Shown in pieces: positions 7,317 to 16,253 of a stretch of 64,000 nt of DNA; the stretch's first letter is position 1; the number at the start of each line of letters is the position of its first letter. A model generated the notes under the pieces. That model did not search any database. It saw nothing but the letters and a program-made list of their open reading frames with translations, and was not told the DNA's origin. Position numbers and translations under genes: made by a program. The DNA is from Terriglobales bacterium (GTDB lineage Bacteria > Acidobacteriota > Terriglobia > Bryobacterales > Bryobacteraceae). The DNA lies in NCBI GenBank assembly GCA_021372245.1, contig JAJFUV010000086.1, positions 32,845 through 96,844 on the forward strand, read 5' to 3'.

Positions 7317-8749
7317 AGAACCAGGAAGCACAATCGCTGGCAGTGAAACGGGCGGAAGTCGAGTTCCACAACTTCGCTTCCCTGGGTGAACCGGAGCGAG
7401 CGCTCGCCGTTTACGCCGCCGAGAACGTCCGCCGCGGCGCGCTGATCCGCAAGTATCGTGATTTCATCGGCGAACTGTCGCCCTTCCTGGAGATCGGCGC
7501 GAATGCCGGGCATACCAGCTATATGCTGGCCAATGAATTCGGCGCCGAAGGCTTCGCCCTGGACATCTCCGCCGACAGCCTGCGTTACGGTACTGCGCTC
7601 CAGAAGATCTGGAATTTCCCTCGGGCGCCGATCCGCGTGGCCGGCGATGCGCTGCATCTGCCGTTCCGGGACAACTCCCTCCGGTTCGTGATGACCTACC
7701 AGACGCTCAGCCAGTTCATGGACATCGAGAGCGTCTTCCTGGAAGTGAAGCGCGTCCTGGCTCCCTGCGGCGTGTTCCTGCTCGCGGAAGAGCCTCTCCG
7801 GCGCGCGCTGACTCTAAGCCTCTATCGTTGTCCCTACTACGACACCATGCAGCCCTGGGAACGCAAGCTCTACGACTGGGGCCTGCTGGGCTACCTGGTG
7901 CGCGATGTCATCGGGGCCGAACAGGAGGAGAGCTTCGGAATCCGCCAGAACCACAGCATGAACGCGCGGCAGTGGCACGACCTGATTCGCAAGCACTTCG
8001 CCGATCAGCGCTACGACATTTTCGTGCGAGCCACGGGTTGGGGCGAGCGTTCCATGAAGCGTCTGGCGGTGATGCTCGATCCCTACCGTTCCGAGTGGCG
8101 CGCGGCGCGCCTGCTTGGCGGCACGCTGGCCGCCTTTTGTCACAAGGCCGGCACCCCGTCCGCGGACGCCGCGACACCAGGCAGGCTGGAAGATTGCCTG
8201 CAGTGCCCGGATTGCGCTGGCACCCTCCGTCGCGACGAGACCGGCACGCTGCGCTGCAGTTGCGGTTTTGAGGCTCCCGACGAAGGTGGAGTGTACAACC
8301 TGATCCGCTCCGAGGAGCGCAAGGAACTCTATCCGGGCAGGCGGGACGACATCATCGATTTCTCGTTGCCCGGTCACGAAGCGCAGCTCTTGGAGGGATG
8401 GGAGGAGTTGGAGGGCGTTTACGGAAACAAGTACCGCTGGATCAATGAGCACGCCGTGGCGCGCCTGGTACGGGTGGCCGCTGGGCCGCAACGCCTCCGC
8501 ATACGCGGCCATGCCCAGGAGGGGATCTTCGCGCAAGGGCAACCCGTGCGCCTGGAAGCGGCCGCCAACGGCCAGCGCGTGGGCCGCTGGACGCTCGATC
8601 GCCACGGCTTGTTCGTGCTTGAAGCCGATGTGGCTGACGCCGAAGAGTACCGGATCGATCTCTACGCCTCGCCGTCTTGGACTGCCCCGCCCGACACCCG
8701 GCGGTTCACCGTCACCATCAGCATGATTCGCCTGGTCGACAGACAGTAA
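7313..8749 (+). CDS. Class I SAM methyltransferase with C-terminal zinc-ribbon and beta-rich domain
   Basis: A 478-aa protein. Residues about 55-150 form a Rossmann methyltransferase domain with motif I LEIGANAGHTSYML and the acidic ALDIS loop. Around residues 290-325, CPDC and CSC cysteine pairs form a Trm112-like zinc ribbon (QCPDCAGTLRRDETGTLRCSCGF). The last ~110 residues are beta-strand rich and end in an immunoglobulin-like pattern. Methyltransferase plus Trm112-like segment occurs in surface-polysaccharide and natural-product methylation, but the substrate here is unknown. The gene overlaps the HAD phosphatase, which suggests joint action on one metabolite. Confidence 0.82.
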   Translation: MKNQEAQSLAVKRAEVEFHNFASLGEPERALAVYAAENVRRGALIRKYRDFIGELSPFLEIGANAGHTSYMLANEFGAEGFALDISADSLRYGTALQKIWNFPRAPIRVAGDALHLPFRDNSLRFVMTYQTLSQFMDIESVFLEVKRVLAPCGVFLLAEEPLRRALTLSLYRCPYYDTMQPWERKLYDWGLLGYLVRDVIGAEQEESFGIRQNHSMNARQWHDLIRKHFADQRYDIFVRATGWGERSMKRLAVMLDPYRSEWRAARLLGGTLAAFCHKAGTPSADAATPGRLEDCLQCPDCAGTLRRDETGTLRCSCGFEAPDEGGVYNLIRSEERKELYPGRRDDIIDFSLPGHEAQLLEGWEELEGVYGNKYRWINEHAVARLVRVAAGPQRLRIRGHAQEGIFAQGQPVRLEAAANGQRVGRWTLDRHGLFVLEADVADAEEYRIDLYASPSWTAPPDTRRFTVTISMIRLVDRQ

Positions 8750-8817
8750 CGCGCCCCCCCTGATCTACTATTGAACTTTTGCATCCAGGCGTGCGTAATA
8801 GCCAAATGAGGAGGAGT

Positions 8818-9765
8818 ATGAGCAATTCAATCCTGACCTCTTTCCTGCCGGCAACGATGCTAGTACTTGCTGGTTGCGGCATCGAAGAGCTCGATGGTTT
8901 CGCCAGTTCGCAGCGGTTCAAGGAAGATTTCCACTACACCTACAATCTGTCCCCAGGGGGGCGGATCTCCGTCGACAATACCAACGGCAGCGTCGAGGTT
9001 ATTGGTTGGGAAAAGGACTCTGTCGACGTCTCGGGCACCAAATACGCCAGCACCGAAAGCCTGCTGAAGGACTTGAAGGTGGACATCGCAGCCTCGCCGA
9101 CCGAGGTCCGCATTCGCACCCTTCACCCCTCGGGGCGGCGAGGCGGCTTCGGCGCCAAGTACGTTCTTCGGGTCCCGCAAAAGGCGATCCTTGACCACAT
9201 CGAATCCACCAACGGCAGCCTGCGGGCGGAAAGCGTGGAAGGCCCGGCACGGCTGCACACCACCAATGGCAGCGTTCGCGTTCTCAAGCTTCGCGGTGAA
9301 ATCGACGCCCAGACAAGCAATGGCAGCATTGAAGCCACGGATACCGAAGGCGCCGCCACAGCGCACACCACCAATGGTTCCGTGACCGTGGACGGCTTGC
9401 GCGGTTCCCTTGACGCCGGCACCACCAACGGGCGTATCCGCGCGAGGATTGTGCAAACGGACCCGGGGAAGATCCTGCGCGCATCGACCACCAATGGCGC
9501 TATCGAGCTGACTATGGAGTCGTTCAAGGACAACGACGTACGCGCCTCGACCACCAACGGTTCGATCACCGTGCGACTACCTTCTTCTCTGAACGCCCGC
9601 CTTCGCGCCGGCACTACCAATTCGAGCGTCACGACGGACTTCGACGTCACGATCAAGGGCGGCACACAGAGCAAGAAACGGCTGGACGGCAACGTGGGCA
9701 GCGGTGGCCCGCTCATCGATCTGTCCTCCACCAACGGCACCATCAAGATCCTGAAGCTGCAGTAG
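8818..9765 (+). CDS. DUF4097-family repeat lipoprotein
   Basis: A 315-aa exported protein with a lipobox (VLAGC) about 20 residues from the start, so it is probably lipid-anchored. The body is a repeated beta-strand solenoid: TTNGS/TSNGS-type turns recur at least seven times at about 20-residue spacing, the DUF4097 pattern. ATG 8818 follows AGGAGG closely; ATG 8806 would add MRRS and give the signal peptide positive charges, so the start is uncertain. Such proteins are often linked to envelope stress or adhesion, but no function is assigned. Confidence 0.85.
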   Translation: MSNSILTSFLPATMLVLAGCGIEELDGFASSQRFKEDFHYTYNLSPGGRISVDNTNGSVEVIGWEKDSVDVSGTKYASTESLLKDLKVDIAASPTEVRIRTLHPSGRRGGFGAKYVLRVPQKAILDHIESTNGSLRAESVEGPARLHTTNGSVRVLKLRGEIDAQTSNGSIEATDTEGAATAHTTNGSVTVDGLRGSLDAGTTNGRIRARIVQTDPGKILRASTTNGAIELTMESFKDNDVRASTTNGSITVRLPSSLNARLRAGTTNSSVTTDFDVTIKGGTQSKKRLDGNVGSGGPLIDLSSTNGTIKILKLQ

Positions 9766-9838
9766 CAACGTCAGCACTACAAGATACGATTCTCCGTGCT
9801 GAACCAGTATTATGGACAGTGTGCGGCAAGGAGGATTG

Positions 9839-11047
9839 ATGAGAAGGCGGGAATTTCTGATGAGTGCCACGGCGCCGGCGGGCGCCGGCGTTCTGGCTGG
9901 AGAGACGCGCGCGAAGCGGGACGCCAGACTGCTCTATATCGGAACCTACAGTTCTCCCCAGGGACCCGAAGGGAGCATCGGGCGCGGTGAAGGCATCTAC
10001 CTGTTCGCCATGGATCCCGAAACCGGCGCCTTGTCGCGGCGGGAAATATTCAAGAACGGGGACAACCCCTGCTGGCTGGCCTTTGACGCCACCCGGAAGC
10101 ACCTGTATTCCGCCAATGAGACCATGACCTACCAGGGCGCGAATGCCGGGTCCGTGGGCGCTTACGCGGTCGATCCTTCCAGCGGGCGGTTGAGGCTTCT
10201 GAACACACAAAGCTCGCAGGCCGCGGGGCCGTGTCACGTGAGCGTCCACCCGTCGGGCAAATACCTTCTCGCGGCGAACTACCACGGCGGGGCGGTGGCC
10301 GTCCTGCGCATCGAACGTGACGGCTCCCTGGGTGAGGCCACCGATGTGAAACACGATACGGGCACGCCCGGACCGGTTCACGCGGTGAGCGCACCTCCCG
10401 GGAGCTTCGCCATCAGCGGTCACGACAAACCCCATGCCCACATGATCGAGGCGGACCCATCCGGGCGCTTCGTGCTGTCGCCGGACCTGGGGCTGGACCA
10501 GATCATGGTCTGGCGGTTCGACGCGGCAAACGGAAAGCTGCTGCCGGGAAATCCTCCCGCTGTGAAGCTGCCTGCGGGGGACGGCCCGCGCCATTTCGCG
10601 TTCCATCCCAACGGACGGTGGTTCTATTCGTTACAGGAAGAGGCTTCGACGCTGGTGGTTTTCGATTACGACGCCGCCAACGGGAGGCTCACGGCGAAAC
10701 AAACGTTGTCGAGCCTACCCAAAGGTTTTGCGGGGACCAATTTCACCTCCGAGGTGGCGATCTCCAAGGACGGCCGTTTCCTTTATGCGGCCAACCGGCT
10801 GCACGACAGCATCGCCTGGTTCTCGATCGCGGCCGAAGGAACCCTGACATTCATGGGCGAAACGTGGACGCGCGGCGACTATCCGCGCAGCTTCACTATC
10901 GATCCGAGCGGACAGTTCCTCTATTCGTGCAACCAGCGAAGCGACGCGGTCGCCTGTTTCCGGGTGAACCGGCAGACAGGCGTCCTGACGTTCACGGGCC
11001 AGTACACGGCAGTCGGGACGCCCGCCATGGTGCTCTTTTTGAGCTGA
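9839..11047 (+). CDS. Lactonase, seven-bladed beta-propeller (6-phosphogluconolactonase-type)
   Basis: A 402-aa member of the PF10282 propeller family. The start is ATG 9839 after AAGGAGG (9828-9834). The N-terminus MRRREFLMSATA has a twin-arginine look followed by an Ala-rich h-region, so the protein is probably exported. The body repeats blades with the consensus (G)PCHVSVHPSGKYLLAANY, GDGPRHFAFHPNGRWFY and YPRSFTIDPSGQFLYSCNQ. The family hydrolyses 6-phosphogluconolactone or related sugar lactones; an exported copy more likely acts on free aldonolactones. It is convergent with the Gfo/Idh oxidoreductase, a plausible source of lactones. Confidence 0.88.
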   Translation: MRRREFLMSATAPAGAGVLAGETRAKRDARLLYIGTYSSPQGPEGSIGRGEGIYLFAMDPETGALSRREIFKNGDNPCWLAFDATRKHLYSANETMTYQGANAGSVGAYAVDPSSGRLRLLNTQSSQAAGPCHVSVHPSGKYLLAANYHGGAVAVLRIERDGSLGEATDVKHDTGTPGPVHAVSAPPGSFAISGHDKPHAHMIEADPSGRFVLSPDLGLDQIMVWRFDAANGKLLPGNPPAVKLPAGDGPRHFAFHPNGRWFYSLQEEASTLVVFDYDAANGRLTAKQTLSSLPKGFAGTNFTSEVAISKDGRFLYAANRLHDSIAWFSIAAEGTLTFMGETWTRGDYPRSFTIDPSGQFLYSCNQRSDAVACFRVNRQTGVLTFTGQYTAVGTPAMVLFLS

Positions 11048-11076
11048 CCGGCGCCGGTCCTGTCGCAACTTGCCGT

Positions 11077-12288
11077 TTACGCCGCCGTGCCGTCGGGGTT
11101 CAGCTTCACTTTGCGGTTTTCGCGGTAAGCGAGGTTGGCCAAGTGCGGACCGGTGACGGCCGCCGCTGCGATGTCGATGGTGCAGTTGGGCTGCTTGCGT
11201 GAACGCACGCAATCCAGGAAATTCTGCGGGTGCATGGCCGCGCTGTCCTTGTCTTCCTGCTGGCCGATCACCTTCAGGTCGCTCGCGCCCGCCTGCGACC
11301 AAGGCTTCCCGCTCGAACCCGGATCGCCGTAAAGGCGATAGCCGTGACGATCCAACACCATGGCTGCTTTCTCGCCCTGGAAGTGAATCGACCAGTCGTA
11401 CTCGTAGGAACTGCGGTAATTCAGCGTCCAGGTGGCCATGAATTCGTCGTACTCGAACGCCGCGCTGAACACGTTGGGCACTTCCGCACCGGGCACGTTG
11501 TTCAGGTAGCCCTGGCACACTGCGGATTTCGGCGGCCTGGCGCCGGTCATCCACTGCACCACGTCCATCAGGTGCGTACCCTGGTCGGTCATGTTGCCGC
11601 CGGAGTAAGCCCAGAAACCTCGCCACCAGCGGTAGCGCATAGGCTCAAGCGGGCGACGGCCGGCGGGTCCCTGGAAACGCTCCCAGTCCAGTTTGCCGGG
11701 CAGAGGCGAGTTATCCAGGGGCATGTCGAAGTGCCAGTTCCAGCGCGCCATCACCATCGATATCTTGCCCAGCACGCCGTCGTCAAACAGCTTCTTGGCG
11801 GCGTAGATGAAGGGCATGCTGCGCCGGTGCATGCCGATTTCGACGATGCGGTCCGTTTTGCGCACGGCCTCGATCATCGTCCTGCTCTGATCGAGGGACA
11901 TGGAAAGCGGCTTTTCCAGGTAGACGTCCTTGCCCGCCTTCAGCGAGGCCAGCAGGTTGGGCATGTGCTGATGGTCCGGCGTGCCGATGACCACGCAATC
12001 CAGTCCCTTCTGCGCGAGCAGGTCGTTGTAATCGAGGTAGGGCTTGGCGTCGGCGGGAGAATCCTTCCGCGCCAGTTCCAAGTGCGGCTCATAGACGTCG
12101 CACAACGCCACGCACTGCGCGCCGAGCTTCTGGAACGTCGTGTTCAACCAGCGCGCGCGGCTGCCCGTGCCGATCACGCCGTAAGTGATGCGATCGTTGG
12201 CGCCGAAAGCCGAACGCGGCACAAACAGCGGCGCCGTCGCCGCCACGGACAGAGAATCCTTCAGAAACGCTCTACGGTTCTGCTCCAT
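11077..12288 (-). CDS. Gfo/Idh/MocA-family oxidoreductase, Tat-exported
   Basis: A 403-aa NAD(P)-dependent sugar or inositol oxidoreductase. The start is ATG 12288, seven bases after GGAGG; a longer frame upstream has no family sequence. MEQNRRAFLKDSLSVAATAPLF is a twin-arginine signal, so the enzyme should be exported with its cofactor bound. The Rossmann motif is ITYGVIGTGSRARW and the family EKP motif appears as DVYLEKPLS. The C-terminal substrate domain contains the WW(R)GFWAYSGGNMTDQGTHLMD segment common in the acidobacterial/planctomycete subgroup. It diverges from the GH36 alpha-galactosidase and converges with the lactonase, so the three may act on one sugar. Confidence 0.9.
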   Translation of the reverse strand: MEQNRRAFLKDSLSVAATAPLFVPRSAFGANDRITYGVIGTGSRARWLNTTFQKLGAQCVALCDVYEPHLELARKDSPADAKPYLDYNDLLAQKGLDCVVIGTPDHQHMPNLLASLKAGKDVYLEKPLSMSLDQSRTMIEAVRKTDRIVEIGMHRRSMPFIYAAKKLFDDGVLGKISMVMARWNWHFDMPLDNSPLPGKLDWERFQGPAGRRPLEPMRYRWWRGFWAYSGGNMTDQGTHLMDVVQWMTGARPPKSAVCQGYLNNVPGAEVPNVFSAAFEYDEFMATWTLNYRSSYEYDWSIHFQGEKAAMVLDRHGYRLYGDPGSSGKPWSQAGASDLKVIGQQEDKDSAAMHPQNFLDCVRSRKQPNCTIDIAAAAVTGPHLANLAYRENRKVKLNPDGTAA

Positions 12289-12384
12289 AAGACAACCTCC
12301 TCGCAAGGCGAATGCCTGAAACGGGATTTTACCGCACTTCAGGAGACGGGCAAAACAGACAGCTCGACGGACCGGCATTCGCTA

Positions 12385-12390
12385 TATAAT
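12385..12390 (+). promoter_or_regulatory. TATAAT -10 box, likely leaderless start of the GH36 gene
   Basis: A perfect TATAAT ends eight bases before ATG 12399 and there is no Shine-Dalgarno sequence. A weak TCGACG lies 15 bp upstream of the hexamer. Transcription would begin at or one base from the start codon. Confidence 0.55.
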
Positions 12391-12398
12391 CGTCCCCA

Positions 12399-14567
12399 AT
12401 GCGAATCCTTGGACTGCTACTCGCAACACTCACCGCGTTCGCGCAACCTTACGTGGATGTGCGAACCCGCCCGGCTCCGAACGCCGGCGCGCGTTTCTCC
12501 AGTGAACTGACCATTTACGACGAAGGGATGCTCGACGGCCGCTTGGTGGGACGCTATTGGTCGCCGATCGGCCGCATACGTGCCGAGAAGGAGATGGAAG
12601 CGAAGGAGTACTCATCCCGCTGGACCGACGCGTTCCTCATCGAGATCGGCGGAAACGCGGTGCCCCAGCGATGGGAATGGATCAGCGCAAAGGCGCAGGG
12701 CGGCGAGGCCGTCGTCGAACTCAAGCACGCGAGCGAGCCGCTCCGCGTGCGTGTGCATACGAAGCTGGACGGCACGCCGGTGTTGATGCGGTGGCTCGAA
12801 ATCACCAACACTTCGGACAAGCCACTGCCGCTGTCCGGACTGGCTCCATTCAGCGGTCAGTTGTGGCGGATCCAGTGGATGTCGCAATGGGCTCGCAAAC
12901 ACCCCGATCCAACGTTCCGATTGGCGCGGTTCCGCCACTCCGGTTGGGGCGACGAGGGCGATTTCGGCCGGAGCCCCCTCGCCGAAGGCGAATTCTCATT
13001 CGACAACGGCAACACGGGAAAATCGGGTTGGGGCAACCCGTATTTCATCGCGCGCAACGAGGTGAGCGGCGAGTATTTCGTCTGCGCGCTGGGGTGGTCG
13101 GGCGAGTGGAGGATGGAGTTCCTGCACCAGCAAAGGGCGGCCGAGAACAACGAGTCGCTCTATTTCCGGAGCCGCGTTATCTCGACCGACCCCGTCATGC
13201 GCGTCATTGCGCCAGGCGAGACCATCACGTCGCCGGTGGTACATATCGGCAATCTGACGGGCGAACTCGACGATGTAGTGCAGGCGATGCACGATCACAT
13301 CCGGCGATCGGTGCTTCCGCCGCAACCCGCCGGACGCGCGCAATTGGTACAGGACAACCACTGGGGCTACCAATCCGGCATCGAGACTGAGGAGGGCATC
13401 AAGGCCGTGGTGGATGCCGCCGCAGCGGTGGGAGTCGAACTGTTCATTTTCGACGCAGGCTGGTACGGCAACAAGCGGAACGACTGGCCCAACCAGACCG
13501 GCGACTGGCGGCCCGGTTCCTGGCTGCCGAATGGCCTGAAGCCGATCTCGGATTACGTGCACAGCAAGGGACTGCTGTTCGGCTTGTGGCTGGAGGCTGA
13601 GTCCATCGGTCACGGCACAAAGCTGCGCCAGGAGCACCCCGAGTTCCTGCTGCTTCGCAACGGCCAGCCCGCCTTCGGCGGCCGCTCGCTGGACCTGACC
13701 AAACCGGAGGTGGCGGCGTGGCTGGAAGCAGAACTCACGCGAGTATTCACGGAATACGGGGTGGACCTGTTCCGGCTGGACTACAACGTCAGCGACTCGC
13801 ACGGCGGCGGCAACCGCCTTCGCGACGGATACCTCGAAAACACGACGTGGCGCTACTACGAGGCCTTCTATCCCATACTCGAACGGCTGCGCAAGAAATT
13901 CCCGAAGATGATTTTCGAAAACTGCGCCGGAGGTGGCGGGCGGACCGACCTGGGAATCCTGCGCTACATGAACACGACGTGGATATCCGATATCAGCACG
14001 CTACCGAAATCGATAAAGATCCTGAACGGCATGACGCTGTTGCTGCCGCCGGAGATCTGCAACCGCACCTACGGCACGCAGTGGGACCCCCAGCGGCAGT
14101 ACGGAGACCTGGACACGCAACTGCGCGTGCCGCTATTCGCCCACCCGACGGGCATAGGCATCGCACCCTCCCTTGCGGATCTCAATCCAGCCAATGCCCG
14201 GCGCGTGCGCCACGCCTTCGAACTTTACAAGACCTTCATTCGACCGATGCTCTCTACGTCGCGCGTCTACCATCACACACCAGAGCTGCCGCTCGAAACC
14301 GCGGGAGACTGGCTGGCGCTCGAATACGCAGCACGCGACCGCGCAAGAGCATACGCCGGTGTGTTTCGCCTTTCGGGTGAGGGCGCGCCTGAATACGTCC
14401 TTCGTCCTCGCGGCCTACGTGCCGGCGCGCGGTATCGGGTGACCTTCGACAATTCGGGCGAGACCACCACGAAGTCCGGCTATGACCTCCGGCAGGAAGG
14501 CATCCGCATCCGGCTGGCCAACGGCATCCGCAGCGAACTGCTGCTGTTTGAAGAAGTGAAACCGTGA
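12399..14567 (+). CDS. Alpha-galactosidase, glycoside hydrolase family 36
   Basis: A 722-aa retaining alpha-galactosidase. A short signal peptide (MRILGLLLATLTAFA) directs export. The N-terminal beta-supersandwich comes first. The TIM barrel follows, with IFDAGWYGN (D352), the nucleophile strand FRLDYN (D461) and the acid/base loop ENCAGGGGRTD (D517). A C-terminal beta domain closes the protein. Length and motif order match GH36. The stop overlaps the next gene by GTGA. The enzyme should release terminal alpha-galactose from raffinose-type oligosaccharides or galactomannan side chains outside the cytoplasm. Confidence 0.93.
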   Translation: MRILGLLLATLTAFAQPYVDVRTRPAPNAGARFSSELTIYDEGMLDGRLVGRYWSPIGRIRAEKEMEAKEYSSRWTDAFLIEIGGNAVPQRWEWISAKAQGGEAVVELKHASEPLRVRVHTKLDGTPVLMRWLEITNTSDKPLPLSGLAPFSGQLWRIQWMSQWARKHPDPTFRLARFRHSGWGDEGDFGRSPLAEGEFSFDNGNTGKSGWGNPYFIARNEVSGEYFVCALGWSGEWRMEFLHQQRAAENNESLYFRSRVISTDPVMRVIAPGETITSPVVHIGNLTGELDDVVQAMHDHIRRSVLPPQPAGRAQLVQDNHWGYQSGIETEEGIKAVVDAAAAVGVELFIFDAGWYGNKRNDWPNQTGDWRPGSWLPNGLKPISDYVHSKGLLFGLWLEAESIGHGTKLRQEHPEFLLLRNGQPAFGGRSLDLTKPEVAAWLEAELTRVFTEYGVDLFRLDYNVSDSHGGGNRLRDGYLENTTWRYYEAFYPILERLRKKFPKMIFENCAGGGGRTDLGILRYMNTTWISDISTLPKSIKILNGMTLLLPPEICNRTYGTQWDPQRQYGDLDTQLRVPLFAHPTGIGIAPSLADLNPANARRVRHAFELYKTFIRPMLSTSRVYHHTPELPLETAGDWLALEYAARDRARAYAGVFRLSGEGAPEYVLRPRGLRAGARYRVTFDNSGETTTKSGYDLRQEGIRIRLANGIRSELLLFEEVKP

Positions 14568-15892
14568 ACGTGGGAATGAAGCGCAGGACGTTTCTCGCCA
14601 CAGCCGGCGGGGCGATGGCCGGTCAGGACGAGTTCTACCTGCCGGAGGATCCCGGTTACACCATCCTGCGCAGCATGGAGGATTCGCTACGGTTCACAGT
14701 CGAGCGGACGCTGACCACATACAAGGGCAAGCCGTGCTCGCGCTCCAGTTTCGTTGATCCCGATGGCACGCCCATGATGTGGCATGGATTCGGACCGCTG
14801 GAAGGTCCCGGCTGGGCCTCGAACGCCGTGGGCGGTGCGTACGAAATCTACCGCTACGGCCGCCGCTTCCGCAACGTCCGCTACCAGGAGGTGGCGCTCG
14901 GCATCCTGGATCATGTCCTCGAAAACGGCTTCGTGGACGAGGCCTCCGGCTTCATTCGCGGTTACCGCCACACCGTCAAAGACGTTTTCGTCCTGAACTT
15001 CACGCACAACAACAACTGGTTCGCTCCCGGCGCCATGGCTAAGATCGGTTATCAACTGCTGGTGTTCTCAGACCTGCTGCCGGCCGGCGCACGCCGCGAC
15101 AGGATGCGGCGCATCGCCGGGCGCACGGGTGCATGGCTGGTGGCACGCGTCAAACCCACGGCTAACGGCTGGTACCCGCGCCGCGTGACGCCGGAGGGCG
15201 AGCCTTACCGCTGGCGAGCCGAGAGCGGAAAGAAGGAAGATCCGCAGTTCGATTCGAGCGCCGATGGCCTTTACATCATCCAGTTGCTTGCGGCATTAAG
15301 CGAGCGCGGAACAGCCAACTACCGGCCAGCGATCAAGCGCGGCGTTTCCACTTTCATGGACCGTGGGGGCATCTTCGGCAGCATCAACCAGGACGTTTAC
15401 GACAACCATGAGGACGTCGCCTACTCCGTCGCGTTCCGCGTTTTGCGCCAGGCGGCGAGGCTGCTCAAGAGTCGTGAAATCCGTGAGTTCGCCTACTCGA
15501 AGTGCCTGGCAGGTTTGGACCAGTTCAAGATGCGGGAAGACCGCAACGGTGTGACCACCAAGGGTCTCCTGTTCATGGCCCGCAGTTGGGACACAGCGTA
15601 TCTATGGGAGTGCGCCGAAGCAGCGCTCGCGTACCTGGAGGCTTACAGCGACCGCAGGCAGTCGGAGCACCTGCGCGACGCACTGACCATCTTGCGCGCC
15701 ATCGCCAAACATCACCACGGCCCGCACGGCTTCCTCACCGAGGGAGTGGACTGGAACAACCACGTCGGGGAGAAGCACCACATCAGCGGCGCAAAGTATG
15801 GAGACATCCAGTACACCGAACCGTTCCTGAACAACCAGCACATCGCTGAGCCGACGCTGTACTACCTGGAAGGAGGTTTTCCGCAGTCCTGA
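14564..15892 (+). CDS. Exported alpha/alpha-barrel (six-hairpin glycosidase-like) protein
   Basis: A 442-aa protein, mainly helical, with repeats of aromatic-rich hairpins (GGAYEIYRYGRRFRNVRYQEVALGILDH, AAEAALAYLEAYSD) like the (alpha/alpha)6 toroids of glycoside hydrolases and epimerases. The N-terminus MKRRTFLATAGGAMAG is a short twin-arginine-type leader. GTG 14564 overlaps the GH36 stop; ATG 14576 is the alternative start. Conserved-looking acidic spots include YDNHEDV and GVDWNNH, but I cannot name a catalytic pair. Coupling to the alpha-galactosidase suggests a role on the same glycan. Its last 31 bases overlap a convergent small gene. Confidence 0.75.
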   Translation: MNVGMKRRTFLATAGGAMAGQDEFYLPEDPGYTILRSMEDSLRFTVERTLTTYKGKPCSRSSFVDPDGTPMMWHGFGPLEGPGWASNAVGGAYEIYRYGRRFRNVRYQEVALGILDHVLENGFVDEASGFIRGYRHTVKDVFVLNFTHNNNWFAPGAMAKIGYQLLVFSDLLPAGARRDRMRRIAGRTGAWLVARVKPTANGWYPRRVTPEGEPYRWRAESGKKEDPQFDSSADGLYIIQLLAALSERGTANYRPAIKRGVSTFMDRGGIFGSINQDVYDNHEDVAYSVAFRVLRQAARLLKSREIREFAYSKCLAGLDQFKMREDRNGVTTKGLLFMARSWDTAYLWECAEAALAYLEAYSDRRQSEHLRDALTILRAIAKHHHGPHGFLTEGVDWNNHVGEKHHISGAKYGDIQYTEPFLNNQHIAEPTLYYLEGGFPQS

Positions 15893-16212
15893 GTGACGCG
15901 CGCCTGGTTTCCGCCGGTGAGGAGAGACTGATTCCATAAGCGAGATCTCTCCACCTGCAATAACAAGGCGGCACAAGTTAACCCGAACGACACCACCGCG
16001 ACCCAGGTGGCAATTTGCGACAGCGTGGGGGAAGTCGAGAGGGCAATGGTGAGTACGGCGCCAATGAGGATGCCGATGAAAACGGCGAAGATCCACACCA
16101 CAGTGGTGGCCTTTACAGGCCCCGTAACCGGCCTGGTCCCTAAGCCCTGCGCCACAGCCTCGAAACCAAGTCTCGCGGCGCGTCCCAGAAAGCCCTCGTC
16201 GTTCCGCCTCAT
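15862..16212 (-). CDS. Small inner-membrane protein, unknown function
   Basis: A 116-aa protein with two clear hydrophobic spans, at residues about 37-58 (TVVWIFAVFIGILIGAVLTIAL) and 67-86 (IATWVAVVSFGLTCAALLLQ), separated by a short turn, so both ends should face the same side. No family is recognised. The 3' end overlaps the convergent GH36-linked gene by 31 bp. The membrane segments argue for a real gene, but no strong ribosome-binding site was seen. Confidence 0.6.
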   Translation of the reverse strand: MRRNDEGFLGRAARLGFEAVAQGLGTRPVTGPVKATTVVWIFAVFIGILIGAVLTIALSTSPTLSQIATWVAVVSFGLTCAALLLQVERSRLWNQSLLTGGNQARVTQDCGKPPSR

Positions 16213-16253
16213 GGACTCAGTGTATTCGCGGCAGATTAGGATTTCAAGGGAAA

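Noticed and set aside
11046..11059. Perfect 14-bp palindrome GACCGGCGCCGGTC between convergent lactonase and oxidoreductase genes as a bidirectional terminator
   Set aside because: No T-run follows on either strand; it may only be a chance GC palindrome overlapping the lactonase stop.
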